A stretch of 64,000 nt of DNA from Sphingobacterium sp. SYP-B4668 (GCF_027627455.1 NZ_CP115483.1:3906001-3970000); one strand, 5' to 3'. Positions 26,916-36,082 are shown, counted from the first letter of the stretch. A program made the numbers and translations. Notes: generated by a model not told the origin, from the sequence alone.

Positions 26916-29900
26916 TTAGAACGCGGCGCGAATACCGAAAGTGATAGATTTTGCCGCGGGGTAGGTATTATGGTCCAATCTAAAATTTGTCTCGGGATCC
27001 CACCATGAATATTTCGTGGCCGTAAATAGGTTCTGTCCACTGACATAAACTTGCAACTGCTGTATCTTTTGTAAGTTCATGGCCGTCAAGGGCAAGTTGT
27101 AAGCCAGTGAAATATTTTTCAACCTAAGGTACGACCCATCTTCTATAAACCTAGAAGACATTTTTACAGGAGTAGAACGACTAATACGTGGATAGTCTGC
27201 ATTTGTACGATCGGGCAACCAATGGGTTTGGTAAACGTTTTTAGGCATATTCAACCCAAATCCGTAGTCCATGGTATTGGTAATGGAGCTCGCATTCAAT
27301 ATATCATTGCCGTAGGTACCTTGTATGAAAAAAGAAAACTCAAAGTTCTTGTAGCTCATCTGTGAATTGAATCCATAAGTAAAATCGGGATTAGCATCGC
27401 CTATATACGTTTTGTCTGCCGAGCTGATCTTGCCATCACCATTGATATCCCGAAAGATGATATCTCCCTTACTGTCATAACCATCTTCTACATATCCCCA
27501 AAACTGACCTACTGGTCGTCCTTCGCGTAATATACTGGTCGCATCGCTGACGATTATCATACCAATATTATCACGCAGCACGTCTTCCTGATTATAGAGA
27601 CTAATCACCTTGTTTTTATTAAAGGAAATATTGGCTTGTACATCCCAAGTAAAGGCCCGGGTAAAGGGCTTGAATTCGATTCCAAACTCCACTCCCTTAT
27701 TTTGCACTTTTCCTACATTTTGAATGGTGGAGGTATAGCCCATAGAAGAGGGCAAGCGAACATCACTCAATAGATCACGTGTATTTTTGACATAAAAATC
27801 GGCTGTAAGAAGAATACGATTGTTCATAATCCCAATATCTGCCCCTACATCCAATTGTTCGGTAGTCTCCCAAGAGAGGTCATTGGGCAGCCGTGTAGAA
27901 GGCCCTACGGTATTATAATACTCGTTACCAAAGATCGTTTTACCGGATGACAACAGATTCAAAGTAGTATAAGGATCTATCGCTTGGCTACCGGTAAGCC
28001 CCCAGCTGGTCCTTAATTTTAAATCGGAAACGATTGGCATACCTTTCATAAAATCTTCATTGGAAACTCGCCATGCTAATGCTCCTGACGGAAAATTACC
28101 CCACTTGCTCCCTGATGAATAACGAGATGAGCCATCTCTACGAAAGCTTACTGTGGCCAGATAGCGATCATCATAACTGTAGTTGACACGGCCTAAAAAC
28201 GAAATCAGTGTGGACTTGACATATCCGGATCCCGGTACTCCCGGAGTGCCCGCCGCTCCCAGATTGTAGGTCTCAAACAGGTCTGACAGGAAGTCGGTAC
28301 CACTGGCATTCAGTGATGTATTGACAAAATTTTGATACGTGATACCCCCAACCGCTGAAAGGCTATGTTTTTCTTGGAATACCTTTCTGTAATTTAGGGT
28401 GTTTTCATTCAATAAACTGGATTGCTGAGAGGTAGAAACACTTGCATTACCAGGACTGTCAAAAAACTTAGTCGAGGTATAATTATCGGAACGGTCATCT
28501 CGATTCTCTAGACCTCCAGCTATTTTAAGCAGGATATCAGGAGTAATTTGATAAGAGAGTGAGGCATTTATCAAGGCTAAATTAGCCTTGGTCTCCGCCT
28601 TACTTTCGTTAATCCAATTAATAGGATTGCGTAGGTCGGTCGCCAAAAAGGGGTAGGCCGTATGCAATATCCTATAAGATCCATCATCATTGAATGGAGT
28701 AAGTATAGGGGGCGCAGAAATTGCAGCTGCTATCATAGAATTGCCTCGATTGCCACCACCACTATCTCTTCGCTTAGTCGTTAGTCTTGACAATACACTG
28801 TTCAATTCAACCGTAAATTTTTTGCTGATCTGATGCTTTAGGTTACTCTGTAAGGAATAACGGTCGTAATCACTGCCTTTAACTATTCCATCTTGACCGA
28901 AGAAACTTCCTCCAATGGAAAACTGGGTCTTTTCATTTCCACCTGAAACACTCAACGAACTGGTATACATAGGAGCACGTTGGAATACGAAGTCCTGCCA
29001 ATCAAAACCTTCTCCGAAATTCTGGATGTCTTCCTCGGTAAAATAGGGAGCTAACTTATCATTGACGGCCTGTTCATTATAAAAACGCGCATATTCTTGT
29101 GCATCCATTAAATCCAACTTGCGTATCAATTGTTGTGTACTGTAGCTGCTCTCAAAAGAGACATTCGTACGTCCTTCTTTCCCTTTCTTGGTCGTAATGA
29201 TAACCACACCATTGGCTCCTCTCGAACCGTAAATGGCGGTCGCAGAAGCATCCTTAAGGATTTCAATGCTCTCAATATCGGCAGGGCTGATAATTGTTGG
29301 ATTATTGCCCGCTATTGGAAATCCGTCGATAACATATAGGGGTTCATTACTTCCTTTGATGGAGTTACCGCCACGTACCCGCACGGACATTGAAGGTCCA
29401 GGAGCACCTGAACTTTGACGAATATGTACACCCGGTGCTCGGCCGGCTAAAGCCTGTAGCGCATTGGCATTGGGAAAGGCATTGAGCTCCTTGGATTTGA
29501 CCTGTGAAACGGAGCCGGTTAAGTCTGATTTTTTGACGGTACCATAACCGACAACGACTACCTCATCCAATTCGTCGGGCTGGACTTCCAAGACTATGTC
29601 AACCACCGACCGGCTTCCAACACGAACGGCTTGACCTTTATAGCCAAGGATAGAGGCTAAAATAATAGCTTCAGTATCATGGATTTTGATGGAGTAATTC
29701 CCTTGCTCATCAGTAGAGGTACGGATGTTGGTCCCTTTTATTGAAATCGTAGCCCCAGCGAGAGGCTGGCCCTCGATATTCTGGACACTGCCAATAATTA
29801 CTTTTTCTTGATTGGCATACCCATTCATATCGTCGGTATCAGCTGTCAATCTACCTTCTTTCCTAACAAGGACAATATTGCGCTCCAATTTCTTGTAATC

Positions 29901-30212
29901 CAAATCATGCTTGGTCAGCAAGTCTCTCAGGACGTCTTCAAAAGCAGCATCCTTTACCGAAACACTTATGAGGGCTTTAGATGGAAGTAGTGATTTATCA
30001 TAAAAGATATGGTAGCCACTTTGCTTTTGTAAGTCTTGCAAAACAGAGGAGAGGGTCACATTATTTTTTTGAAGCGTTATTTTCTGGCCGTATGAAAATG
30101 CACTAACTTGTAGTGTAACTACGAGTAGTAAAATCAAGGATAGTTTCATCAATAACAATCTAGGTTTTAGACACCTACAAATAGAAGCAGGTATCGCGTA
30201 ATTTTTATACAT
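26916..30212 (-). CDS. SusC/RagA family TonB-dependent transporter with STN domain (locus 2)
   Basis: The 1098-residue protein has a 21-residue extension before its signal peptide (MKLSLILLLVVTLQVSAFS), then an STN domain (about 50-115, DLQKQSGYHIFYDKSLL), a carboxypeptidase-regulatory-like domain (about 138-210), and the plug with the TonB-box-proximal hallmark DELDEVVVVGYGTVKKSDLTGSV (written here in shortened form: DEVVVVGYGTVKK). The barrel ends in SITFGIRAAF. The ATG at 30210-30212 touches the TTTG box of a putative plus-strand antisense promoter. It forms the outer-membrane channel for the SusD-bound ligand and signals through FecR. Confidence 0.96.
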   Translation of the reverse strand: MYKNYAIPASICRCLKPRLLLMKLSLILLLVVTLQVSAFSYGQKITLQKNNVTLSSVLQDLQKQSGYHIFYDKSLLPSKALISVSVKDAAFEDVLRDLLTKHDLDYKKLERNIVLVRKEGRLTADTDDMNGYANQEKVIIGSVQNIEGQPLAGATISIKGTNIRTSTDEQGNYSIKIHDTEAIILASILGYKGQAVRVGSRSVVDIVLEVQPDELDEVVVVGYGTVKKSDLTGSVSQVKSKELNAFPNANALQALAGRAPGVHIRQSSGAPGPSMSVRVRGGNSIKGSNEPLYVIDGFPIAGNNPTIISPADIESIEILKDASATAIYGSRGANGVVIITTKKGKEGRTNVSFESSYSTQQLIRKLDLMDAQEYARFYNEQAVNDKLAPYFTEEDIQNFGEGFDWQDFVFQRAPMYTSSLSVSGGNEKTQFSIGGSFFGQDGIVKGSDYDRYSLQSNLKHQISKKFTVELNSVLSRLTTKRRDSGGGNRGNSMIAAAISAPPILTPFNDDGSYRILHTAYPFLATDLRNPINWINESKAETKANLALINASLSYQITPDILLKIAGGLENRDDRSDNYTSTKFFDSPGNASVSTSQQSSLLNENTLNYRKVFQEKHSLSAVGGITYQNFVNTSLNASGTDFLSDLFETYNLGAAGTPGVPGSGYVKSTLISFLGRVNYSYDDRYLATVSFRRDGSSRYSSGSKWGNFPSGALAWRVSNEDFMKGMPIVSDLKLRTSWGLTGSQAIDPYTTLNLLSSGKTIFGNEYYNTVGPSTRLPNDLSWETTEQLDVGADIGIMNNRILLTADFYVKNTRDLLSDVRLPSSMGYTSTIQNVGKVQNKGVEFGIEFKPFTRAFTWDVQANISFNKNKVISLYNQEDVLRDNIGMIIVSDATSILREGRPVGQFWGYVEDGYDSKGDIIFRDINGDGKISSADKTYIGDANPDFTYGFNSQMSYKNFEFSFFIQGTYGNDILNASSITNTMDYGFGLNMPKNVYQTHWLPDRTNADYPRISRSTPVKMSSRFIEDGSYLRLKNISLAYNLPLTAMNLQKIQQLQVYVSGQNLFTATKYSWWDPETNFRLDHNTYPAAKSITFGIRAAF

Positions 30213-30241
30213 TTGCGATAAGATTGGTTGTTATACTTTTG
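30212..30241 (+). promoter_or_regulatory. Putative antisense promoter with both -33 and -7 boxes (locus 2)
   Basis: TTTG at 30212-30215 and TACTTTTG at 30234-30241 are separated by 18 bases, which fits the Bacteroidetes promoter TTTG-N17-23-TAnnTTTG on the plus strand. Its left box overlaps the susC start codon on the other strand. Confidence 0.6.
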
Positions 30242-30246
30242 TTCAA

Positions 30247-30319
30247 ACAGGGGCGACGTCAATCTTCAGGCCTAAAAGGCTTAAGCGATCAGGTGTGTCC
30301 TACCACACCTGATTTTTTT
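30247..30319 (+). ncRNA. Candidate cis-antisense small RNA over the susC leader (locus 2)
   Basis: From the expected start about 6 bases past the -7 box to the end of the T-tract is about 73 bases. The interval contains a short internal stem (GCCT/AGGC near 30271-30280) and the terminator hairpin. It is antisense to the susC 5' leader and divergent from susC. This is the best supported of the three candidates, because both promoter boxes and a strong terminator are present. The ends are inferred. Confidence 0.6.
30288..30319 (+). terminator. Strong intrinsic terminator on the plus strand (locus 2 antisense RNA)
   Basis: ATCAGGTGTG (30288-30297) and CACACCTGAT (30304-30313) form a perfect 10-bp stem with loop TCCTAC, followed on the plus strand by seven T residues (30313-30319). 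In the minus direction no T-run follows, so it terminates plus-strand transcription. Confidence 0.8.
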
Positions 30320-30343
30320 GCGTCTTTATATTCTCAAATAAAT

Positions 30344-31549
30344 TTATTTCATAACTAAAATCCTCCTTCCAGTACGATTAAATTTCATCTCTCCCGTCAA
30401 TTCTATCGTTTTCAATACCTTCTCTATATCGTCACTTCTTGACATGGTACCCGAAAACCGCTCGCCACTAAAGTCACCCTTAAAATGTACTTCAACGTCA
30501 TACCAACGACCAACGCTTTCCATAACATCATAAATGGAAGCATCTTCAAACGAAAACGACCCGTTTTTCCAAGCTATAGCAAAGAAGGGATCCACCTCTG
30601 TTATAGTGGAGGAATGGGCTTGGGGTTCATAATTGGATTGTTGATTGGGTTTGATAATCCGGCTTTGACCATTTCCATAGGATAGCTTCACAGAACCTTC
30701 GACCAAGGTTGTCTGAATAGATTTACCATAACTATTAATGTTAAATATGGTGCCGAGTACCTCGAGAACCTGCGGACCTGTCTTGACGATGAAGGGAATA
30801 TTGTGGCCATTTATAAACTGCTTGGTCACATCAAAATAGGCTTCTCCATCTAATTCGACTTGGCGACTGCTACCTTCAAATCTAACAGGATAGCGTAATC
30901 GCGAAGACGAGTTGACGAATACTTGGGTACCGTCCGAAAGGTTAAGCTTATACTCCCCTCCTCTTGGTGTGACAATGGTATTATAAATAACTGTTTTCGA
31001 ATCGACATCGTTATCAAGGATATAGCTGATTGAACCGTCTGCTCTTTTCTGGAGACTATACCCGGCTAAATGAATAACAGTATCGGGCTTTAACTGTTCC
31101 AAATCAATCTCGGCCCCATCCGTCAATACAATCCGAGCTCTATTCCCTCCTGGTAAAATTGCTTCCCCCGCCTCCTTTGATACGAACGTTTGATCTGTAG
31201 TTCGCGGCCGTTGGAAATAATCTATACCCCACTTTAGAAATATGATTAAACTTGCCGCTGAGACAATACCAATGGAAATGATTCGTAGACGATGCCGCGA
31301 TACCAATCTATTCTTTTGGACGATAGCTGACTGTACCCTACCATCCGATATTATTTTATCAAATATATCACCCTTATTAGGGACATCTTGAGATAAATCA
31401 CTAGGGAATTCGGAAAAATTATCCCAGATATCCAACAAATCTTCTTCAGATTTTTGTTTTAATTCATTCCGTAGTTGAATTAAATTTTCATCAGATATAG
31501 CATCTATCAAATACTGATGAATCAAAATAATGAGCTGCTCCTGTTTCAA
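30344..31549 (-). CDS. FecR-type anti-sigma factor (locus 2)
   Basis: The 401-residue protein has a cytoplasmic segment (1-86), one membrane helix (about 89-105) and a periplasmic FecR domain with KLNLSDGTQVFVNSSSRLRYP and QVELDGEAYFDVTKQ. A C-terminal DUF4974-like domain begins near residue 325 (FSFEDASIYDVMESVGRWYDVEV in the genome; key residues F-E-D and RWYDV). It is encoded 70 bases after its sigma gene and 131 bases before susC, the usual cell-surface signalling order. Confidence 0.93.
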   Translation of the reverse strand: MKQEQLIILIHQYLIDAISDENLIQLRNELKQKSEEDLLDIWDNFSEFPSDLSQDVPNKGDIFDKIISDGRVQSAIVQKNRLVSRHRLRIISIGIVSAASLIIFLKWGIDYFQRPRTTDQTFVSKEAGEAILPGGNRARIVLTDGAEIDLEQLKPDTVIHLAGYSLQKRADGSISYILDNDVDSKTVIYNTIVTPRGGEYKLNLSDGTQVFVNSSSRLRYPVRFEGSSRQVELDGEAYFDVTKQFINGHNIPFIVKTGPQVLEVLGTIFNINSYGKSIQTTLVEGSVKLSYGNGQSRIIKPNQQSNYEPQAHSSTITEVDPFFAIAWKNGSFSFEDASIYDVMESVGRWYDVEVHFKGDFSGERFSGTMSRSDDIEKVLKTIELTGEMKFNRTGRRILVMK

Positions 31550-31619
31550 TGTTTATAATGGTTGGTTATATGTATAAACGAACTCCCGAGCAAAAAGGGC
31601 TAGTTGAAATCTGAGTTTT

Positions 31620-32198
31620 TTAAATTTTCATCAAAAAGAAGATTAGGTAAATACCTCTCATGATAACTTTGACAGTCTTGGATGCTGTAATTAGATGATT
31701 CTTTACGGTATTCTTGGAAATACCGATTTTGTCTGCTATCTCTTGATAAGATAAGCCTTCAAGTTTGTTCATGGCGTATACTTCTTTTTGCTTTTCTGGC
31801 AAGCTGGCTATAGCCCTATCTAAAAAATAACTGAGCTCCCTACTGGCTAGGGATTCCTCGGTATCATAATCCTCCTCTTTCCATATATTCTGTAAGTGAA
31901 CTTCGAATTTTGATTCAATTATCTTCTTTCTAAAGCTAGAAATAACCAATCGCTTGGTAATAGTAAATAAATAGGGATAAACTGCTGCCGCATCCTCAAT
32001 TTTCTCTCGATTGAGATACAACAGAATAAAAACCTCTTGAACCAACTCTTCGGTGTCTTCATGCTGCTTGAGAAACCGAAGCGAATAACGATAGATGAGC
32101 TTGTAGTAAATATTAAATATCTTCCGAAATTCGATTTGATCCCCAGATTTAAACCTTACAAAATCTTCTTGCAATATTTTGGGAAATCCTTGATTCAT
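31620..32198 (-). CDS. ECF-type RNA polymerase sigma-70 factor (locus 2)
   Basis: The 192-residue protein has region 2 (FRKIFNIYYKLIYRYSLRFL, EDTEELVQEVFILLYLNRE) and region 4 (LPEKQKEVYAMNKLEGLS, IADKIGISKNTVKNHLITA). It ends in a hydrophobic tail (GIYLIFFLMKI). It is the first gene of locus 2 and should activate the locus 2 susC promoter when released from FecR. Confidence 0.95.
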   Translation of the reverse strand: MNQGFPKILQEDFVRFKSGDQIEFRKIFNIYYKLIYRYSLRFLKQHEDTEELVQEVFILLYLNREKIEDAAAVYPYLFTITKRLVISSFRKKIIESKFEVHLQNIWKEEDYDTEESLASRELSYFLDRAIASLPEKQKEVYAMNKLEGLSYQEIADKIGISKNTVKNHLITASKTVKVIMRGIYLIFFLMKI

Positions 32199-32642
32199 CT
32201 CTTGGCTATATAACTATTGAAGACAATTAAAGTTAGTATTTTCAGATTAACAAATGTATCAGGCTGCTAACAAAAAACGTACTGCTACAAACTAAAACGT
32301 ATCAGTATACCCCTCTTATTGCATAAAAAATATACAGACGGGTGAACAGCCCTATAAATTTTATATTCGATTTATTTACTGATTGAACACACTCATAAGT
32401 TATGGTTACCAAAAATAAATGTATTAATGTTGAGTACAACAACTGTCCTGTACTTTCATGCCCTAAAAAATACGACTAAGTTAAAGCCACCCCACGAGTC
32501 ACAAAGTAACTGTGGAGCAAACACAACACGACGAAAAAGAAGTAACGCCACAAAGTATTGTCAAATGTGATAAAAACATATAAATTTAAGGATACAAAAT
32601 CAGTAAAAACATGGATGAGGATAACAAAATAAAATCAACACT
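32199..32642. other. Divergent intergenic region, A/T-rich
   Basis: This 444-base stretch separates the locus 2 sigma gene from the plus-strand CrtA-like gene. No reading frame or strong hairpin was found. It should contain both divergent promoters; the only consensus-like box found is on the minus strand. Confidence 0.6.
32251..32258 (-). promoter_or_regulatory. Putative -7 promoter box of the locus 2 sigma gene
   Basis: On the minus strand the sequence reads TACATTTG (fits TAnnTTTG), 53 bases upstream of the sigma start codon. A TTTG at 12 bases spacing is too close for the consensus, so this is tentative. Confidence 0.35.
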
Positions 32643-33359
32643 ATGAGTGTATTCACTTATCATTTGGTAAAGACCGATATCATTACGGCTCTGAAGATGA
32701 TATTAGCCCCTCCCTCCCCCAAAAACACTCCTGGTTTGATCCACGCTGAATGCATGACAGCAATGACGTTAGGTTCACCGGTTTTTTCGACTTCTCGCAT
32801 TTTGGTACGGCAGGTTGCTCTATTTGCAAAATGGGAAAACGAACGTGCGATCGACATTTTTTTGGAAAACACCAAGACTGGCAAAATACTTGCAACAGGC
32901 TGGCATACAAGACTGACCCTTGTTCGGCAATGGGGCAAATTTACAGAATTTGGAGTCCCGCACGAAAATATAGAACTTCATACATTGAATGTACAAGCAG
33001 TGGTAGTGGTAACTATAGCCCGAATGAAACTATTGGAAATACCTCGATTCATACACTGGGGTAGACCAGTTGAAAAATTAGTAAGAGACCATCCTGGCAC
33101 TACCCTATCACTGGCTTCAATTAGACTTCCTCGTACGGTATCTACATTTTCTATTTGGAAATCTCAGGAGGAAATGGCAGGTATGGTATATGGTCATAGC
33201 GATGTACCCCATCCTAAAAGACATATAAATGCAATGTATGAACGAGACAGAAAAGATTTTCATATTGAGTTTACAACAATGAGATTCAAAGCTACCTCCG
33301 AGTTTGGAACGTGGAATGGTAAATCCAATATTATCCCTAATCTCAACAAACTGCAATAA
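32643..33359 (+). CDS. Spheroidene monooxygenase (CrtA)-like protein
   Basis: The C-terminal half of this 238-residue protein matches the CrtA pattern closely: VSTFSIWKSQEEMAGMVYG, then a HPKRHINAMYERDRKDFH helix region and a final FGTWNGKS, corresponding to the TFSIW...GTWGG order of spheroidene monooxygenase. An N-terminal PGLIHAECMTAMTLG segment also fits. CrtA introduces a keto group into acyclic carotenoids in purple bacteria, but related proteins exist in many non-phototrophs and their substrates are unknown. No signal peptide is present, so it is cytoplasmic. Its stop codon directly abuts the next gene's ATG, so the two are co-translated. No carotenoid gene is nearby. Confidence 0.72.
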   Translation: MSVFTYHLVKTDIITALKMILAPPSPKNTPGLIHAECMTAMTLGSPVFSTSRILVRQVALFAKWENERAIDIFLENTKTGKILATGWHTRLTLVRQWGKFTEFGVPHENIELHTLNVQAVVVVTIARMKLLEIPRFIHWGRPVEKLVRDHPGTTLSLASIRLPRTVSTFSIWKSQEEMAGMVYGHSDVPHPKRHINAMYERDRKDFHIEFTTMRFKATSEFGTWNGKSNIIPNLNKLQ

Positions 33360-34220
33360 ATGGGACTAGCTTATCCAATGCAAAAATTTCAAGATTGGTT
33401 TACCCAACAATGGGTCATTTTGTGGGGTAAAAAAATTGACCCGGAGGATACGAACTGGCTCATGGGACCATTGGGAAATCTAAATGGAATAGGCGAAAAT
33501 TTTATAAATGAATTGGCCGAAAAAGAAATGCTTATCATCAAACGAGGAACCAAATCACAAGGACTGATTGAGTCCATTGATGCGTTCCAACTCCCAGAAA
33601 GCAAGCTAGCGAGACTCTCAAAAAATGTAGTTGATTTCTACACAAATACTTCGGATTACGACCTGGATTTTAGTATAAAATGGAACCCCTTTTTCAGGGT
33701 ATTCGGAATAATGGTAACCAAATTATTCAGCAACAGAATAAAGCAGTTGAATATTCCCACTAAAAATATAAAGCAGACAGAATCGTTGACTAATGAAATT
33801 CTTACGCTCATCGAGCCTAATACCAATCGGATAAAATATACAGCTTGGTATCGCACGATTAAGAAAAATGGCAAAGTGGTATACTCGGGAATTTACGGAA
33901 CATGTATCTTGCCCTCGGGAGAAACCTGTTTGAAAGCGATATTTCCACTTCCAAAGGGTAACGCAACAGTAATCATGTCTATAGATATCAATCTGAAGGG
34001 GGAACTAATACTCAATTCATCTGGAAAGAAATTTGGTGATGCAGGTTTTTATTTTTTATTAAACGATTCAAAGGGAAATTACTGGACGCAATACATCCGT
34101 TCTTTTCAAGACCGATTAATCATAAGTCAGCAAGACAATCATCTTCTAGCCGAACAAAGACTTACCCTTTGGAAACTAATGGTCCTCCGTCTTCGTTATG
34201 AAATCAAGAAAAAACAATAG
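33360..34220 (+). CDS. Uncharacterised protein paired with the CrtA-like gene
   Basis: This 286-residue protein starts on the base after the CrtA-like stop codon, indicating translational coupling. It has no signal peptide. One moderately hydrophobic segment lies near residues 108-125 (NPFFRVFGIMVTKLF), and the second half is beta-rich (SGIYGTCILPSGETCLKAIFP; key residues GIYGTC) with a C-terminal basic helix (LRLRYEIKKKQ). Phrases such as KKFGDAGFYFLL look family-conserved, but I cannot name the family. A role with the CrtA-like enzyme in modifying a hydrophobic substrate is inference only. Confidence 0.65.
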   Translation: MGLAYPMQKFQDWFTQQWVILWGKKIDPEDTNWLMGPLGNLNGIGENFINELAEKEMLIIKRGTKSQGLIESIDAFQLPESKLARLSKNVVDFYTNTSDYDLDFSIKWNPFFRVFGIMVTKLFSNRIKQLNIPTKNIKQTESLTNEILTLIEPNTNRIKYTAWYRTIKKNGKVVYSGIYGTCILPSGETCLKAIFPLPKGNATVIMSIDINLKGELILNSSGKKFGDAGFYFLLNDSKGNYWTQYIRSFQDRLIISQQDNHLLAEQRLTLWKLMVLRLRYEIKKKQ

Positions 34221-34693
34221 CGACATAGGATGGGGTTTATCTTCCCTCCAACTTACAATGCAGGTAGCTTGTAATTGCTATTGCTTTGAATACCGTTTTA
34301 AAGTATTTTTACAGAAACAATTTCTATTACTCAGCAACTGCCATCTATAATCATGAAGTTAGAACAATCCTTTCTAAGTGATAAATAGTGGGGAAAATTT
34401 ACGGATTTGTATCGAAATTCATTAAACTCAGCAACAGTAGCTGAATTGAAAAAAATCCACCGATAATTCCTTAGCTTAAATAATGGCTGGCATACTGAAA
34501 GAGACCGCTTTACAGTGGATTGAAAATAAGGTCCCCGCTTTGGATAAACTATGTGTCATCGATTGTATTGGTAACATCGGATTTGAAAAAAGACTAAAAG
34601 CAATGTAAATGCGTATGGATTTATGAAGTTTCCGATAATCCCTGTAGCAAGACAACGATTTTTCAATTAACAACAAGCAAAAATTATAGTAAC
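34221..34693. other. Intergenic region with interrupted short reading frames
   Basis: No intact gene is supported. From an ATG at 34353 the frame gives about 58 codons interrupted by stops after 11 and 37 codons. In another frame an ATG at 34483 opens 41 codons to a stop at 34606-34608 (MAGILKETALQWIENKVP...). The two overlapping frames could be a frameshifted, decayed small gene, or chance. The region also has to hold the aadA-like promoter. Confidence 0.4.
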
Positions 34694-35476
34694 ATGACCC
34701 AACCAGCAATTCCTAAGTCTATAGCCATTCAAGTCTCAAAAGTGTGCGGCATCATTGAACGCTACTTAAAGACGTCATTAAAAGCGATACATCTATTCGG
34801 CTCTTCGGTAGATAGTGGCCTGAAGCCACAGAGTGACATTGACCTGCTGATAACGATAGGCGAGAAACTAGAAGATTCAACTCGCAATAGATTGATGTTG
34901 GAGCTACTGGATTATTCGGCGCCACCAAGGCTAAATAAAGCTTTACGAGCTTTGGAAGTAACTGTAATATGTCATTCGGAGATATCTCCCTGGAGATATC
35001 CTGCTATACGTGAAATGCAATTTGGAGAGTGGCTGAGAGAAGATATTCTGAACGGAGTAATTGAATCGGCGACCGTGGATATCGACTTAACCCTGCTATT
35101 AAAAAAAGTACGGGAACATAGCATTACCATACTAGGTTGTCCCGCTGAAGCGCTATTTGACAAAATACCAGATAAAGATTTTATTAAAACATTGGGAGAT
35201 ACGTTGAAGATTTGGAACTCCCCTATAGATTGGGTTGGGGACGAACAAAATGTAATCCTGACTCTGGCCCGAATTTGGTATAGCGCTGCTACAGGAAGGA
35301 TTACATCAAAAGAAGCTGCTGCCAATTGGCTCATACCGCTCTTACCGGAATGTCGTCGTTCAGTACTATTTGAAGCTCAACAGGCTTATTTACATGGCAG
35401 GCCCCATACATTGGCAACATACCCTACAGAAGTTGCCTCATTTATCCAATTTGCACAATCAAATATCCCTTTGTGA
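34694..35476 (+). CDS. aadA: Aminoglycoside 3''/9-nucleotidyltransferase, AadA family
   Basis: The 260-residue protein aligns end to end, from memory, with AadA enzymes that adenylylate streptomycin and spectinomycin. The nucleotidyltransferase motif GSSVDSGLKPQSDIDLL supplies the metal ligands D48 and D50. E88 in LEVTVICH matches the catalytic glutamate; W113 (FGEW) and D179 (NSPIDW) match the residues that permit streptomycin binding in the Salmonella enzyme (W112, D178). D183 and the helical domain RIWYSAATGRI are present. It is therefore predicted active on both drugs. It lacks signs of an integron cassette: no integrase or recognisable attC site is seen. It could be an intrinsic chromosomal homologue with another natural role. 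Confidence 0.9.
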   Translation: MTQPAIPKSIAIQVSKVCGIIERYLKTSLKAIHLFGSSVDSGLKPQSDIDLLITIGEKLEDSTRNRLMLELLDYSAPPRLNKALRALEVTVICHSEISPWRYPAIREMQFGEWLREDILNGVIESATVDIDLTLLLKKVREHSITILGCPAEALFDKIPDKDFIKTLGDTLKIWNSPIDWVGDEQNVILTLARIWYSAATGRITSKEAAANWLIPLLPECRRSVLFEAQQAYLHGRPHTLATYPTEVASFIQFAQSNIPL

Positions 35477-35500
35477 ATGCTCTTTGAATATACAAAATCC

Positions 35501-36082
35501 TCAACGGAGCAAAAAATAAGCGAAAAACAATGAATAATATTTTAGATTCTTACGCTTAAAAATTTGCTTGAGACTGGAAATTGCCTTTGATTTTGCAAAG
35601 TACACAGTACTTGCGGTAGTACCTAGTAACTCACAAATCTCGTTGGTATCGAAGCCTTCAAGATAGGACATACGAAATACTTTGGCCTGCAGCTCCGGGA
35701 GCTTTTCAACCTCTGCGGAGATAATATCGATTAACTCAGCATAGATAATCTGAGATTCTAAATCAGGATCGGCATTAGCAAGGAAGTCGCCATCATTGTT
35801 TTCGAAGCGGATTTTGTTTTTGGGACAAACTAAATAATCGTAACAGGCATTGCGTGTGGATAGATATAAAAAAGCTCGGATATTTTCGACAGTCTTTATT
35901 TTGTCCCGGCCCAACCAAAGTTTATAAAAGGAATCGGAGACAATCTCTTCACACACCGCCCTGTCATGCACCAATGAATAAGCAAAATAATGAAGAGAGC
36001 CTCCAAACTGAGACATATAATGTCTAAGGCCAGACTCTCTTCCATCCTTGAAATTACTTAAATGGATTAAATTAGTACTCAT
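35501..36082 (-). CDS. ECF-type RNA polymerase sigma-70 factor (probably of locus 3)
   Basis: The 193-residue protein has region 2 (FAYSLVHDRAVCEEIVSDSFYKLW) and region 4 (LPELQAKVFRMSYLEGFD, CELLGTTASTVYFAKSKAI), with the hydrophobic tail YYSLFFAYFLLR. It differs from the other two sigma factors in having no FecR gene beside it. The only unpaired FecR lies 13 kb away at the other end of the same gene cluster, so they are probably partners. A 143-base gap to the glycosidase-like gene upstream leaves room for its own promoter. Its stop lies 24 bases from the convergent aadA-like stop. Confidence 0.93.
   Translation of the reverse strand: MSTNLIHLSNFKDGRESGLRHYMSQFGGSLHYFAYSLVHDRAVCEEIVSDSFYKLWLGRDKIKTVENIRAFLYLSTRNACYDYLVCPKNKIRFENNDGDFLANADPDLESQIIYAELIDIISAEVEKLPELQAKVFRMSYLEGFDTNEICELLGTTASTVYFAKSKAISSLKQIFKRKNLKYYSLFFAYFLLR

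Noticed and set aside
32199..32642. Insertion sequence or integration site flanking the plus-strand island
   Set aside because: No transposase, terminal inverted repeats, target duplication or tRNA was seen at either boundary.
34694..35476. Integron gene cassette carrying aadA
   Set aside because: No integrase, attI or attC-like inverted structure was found around the gene.
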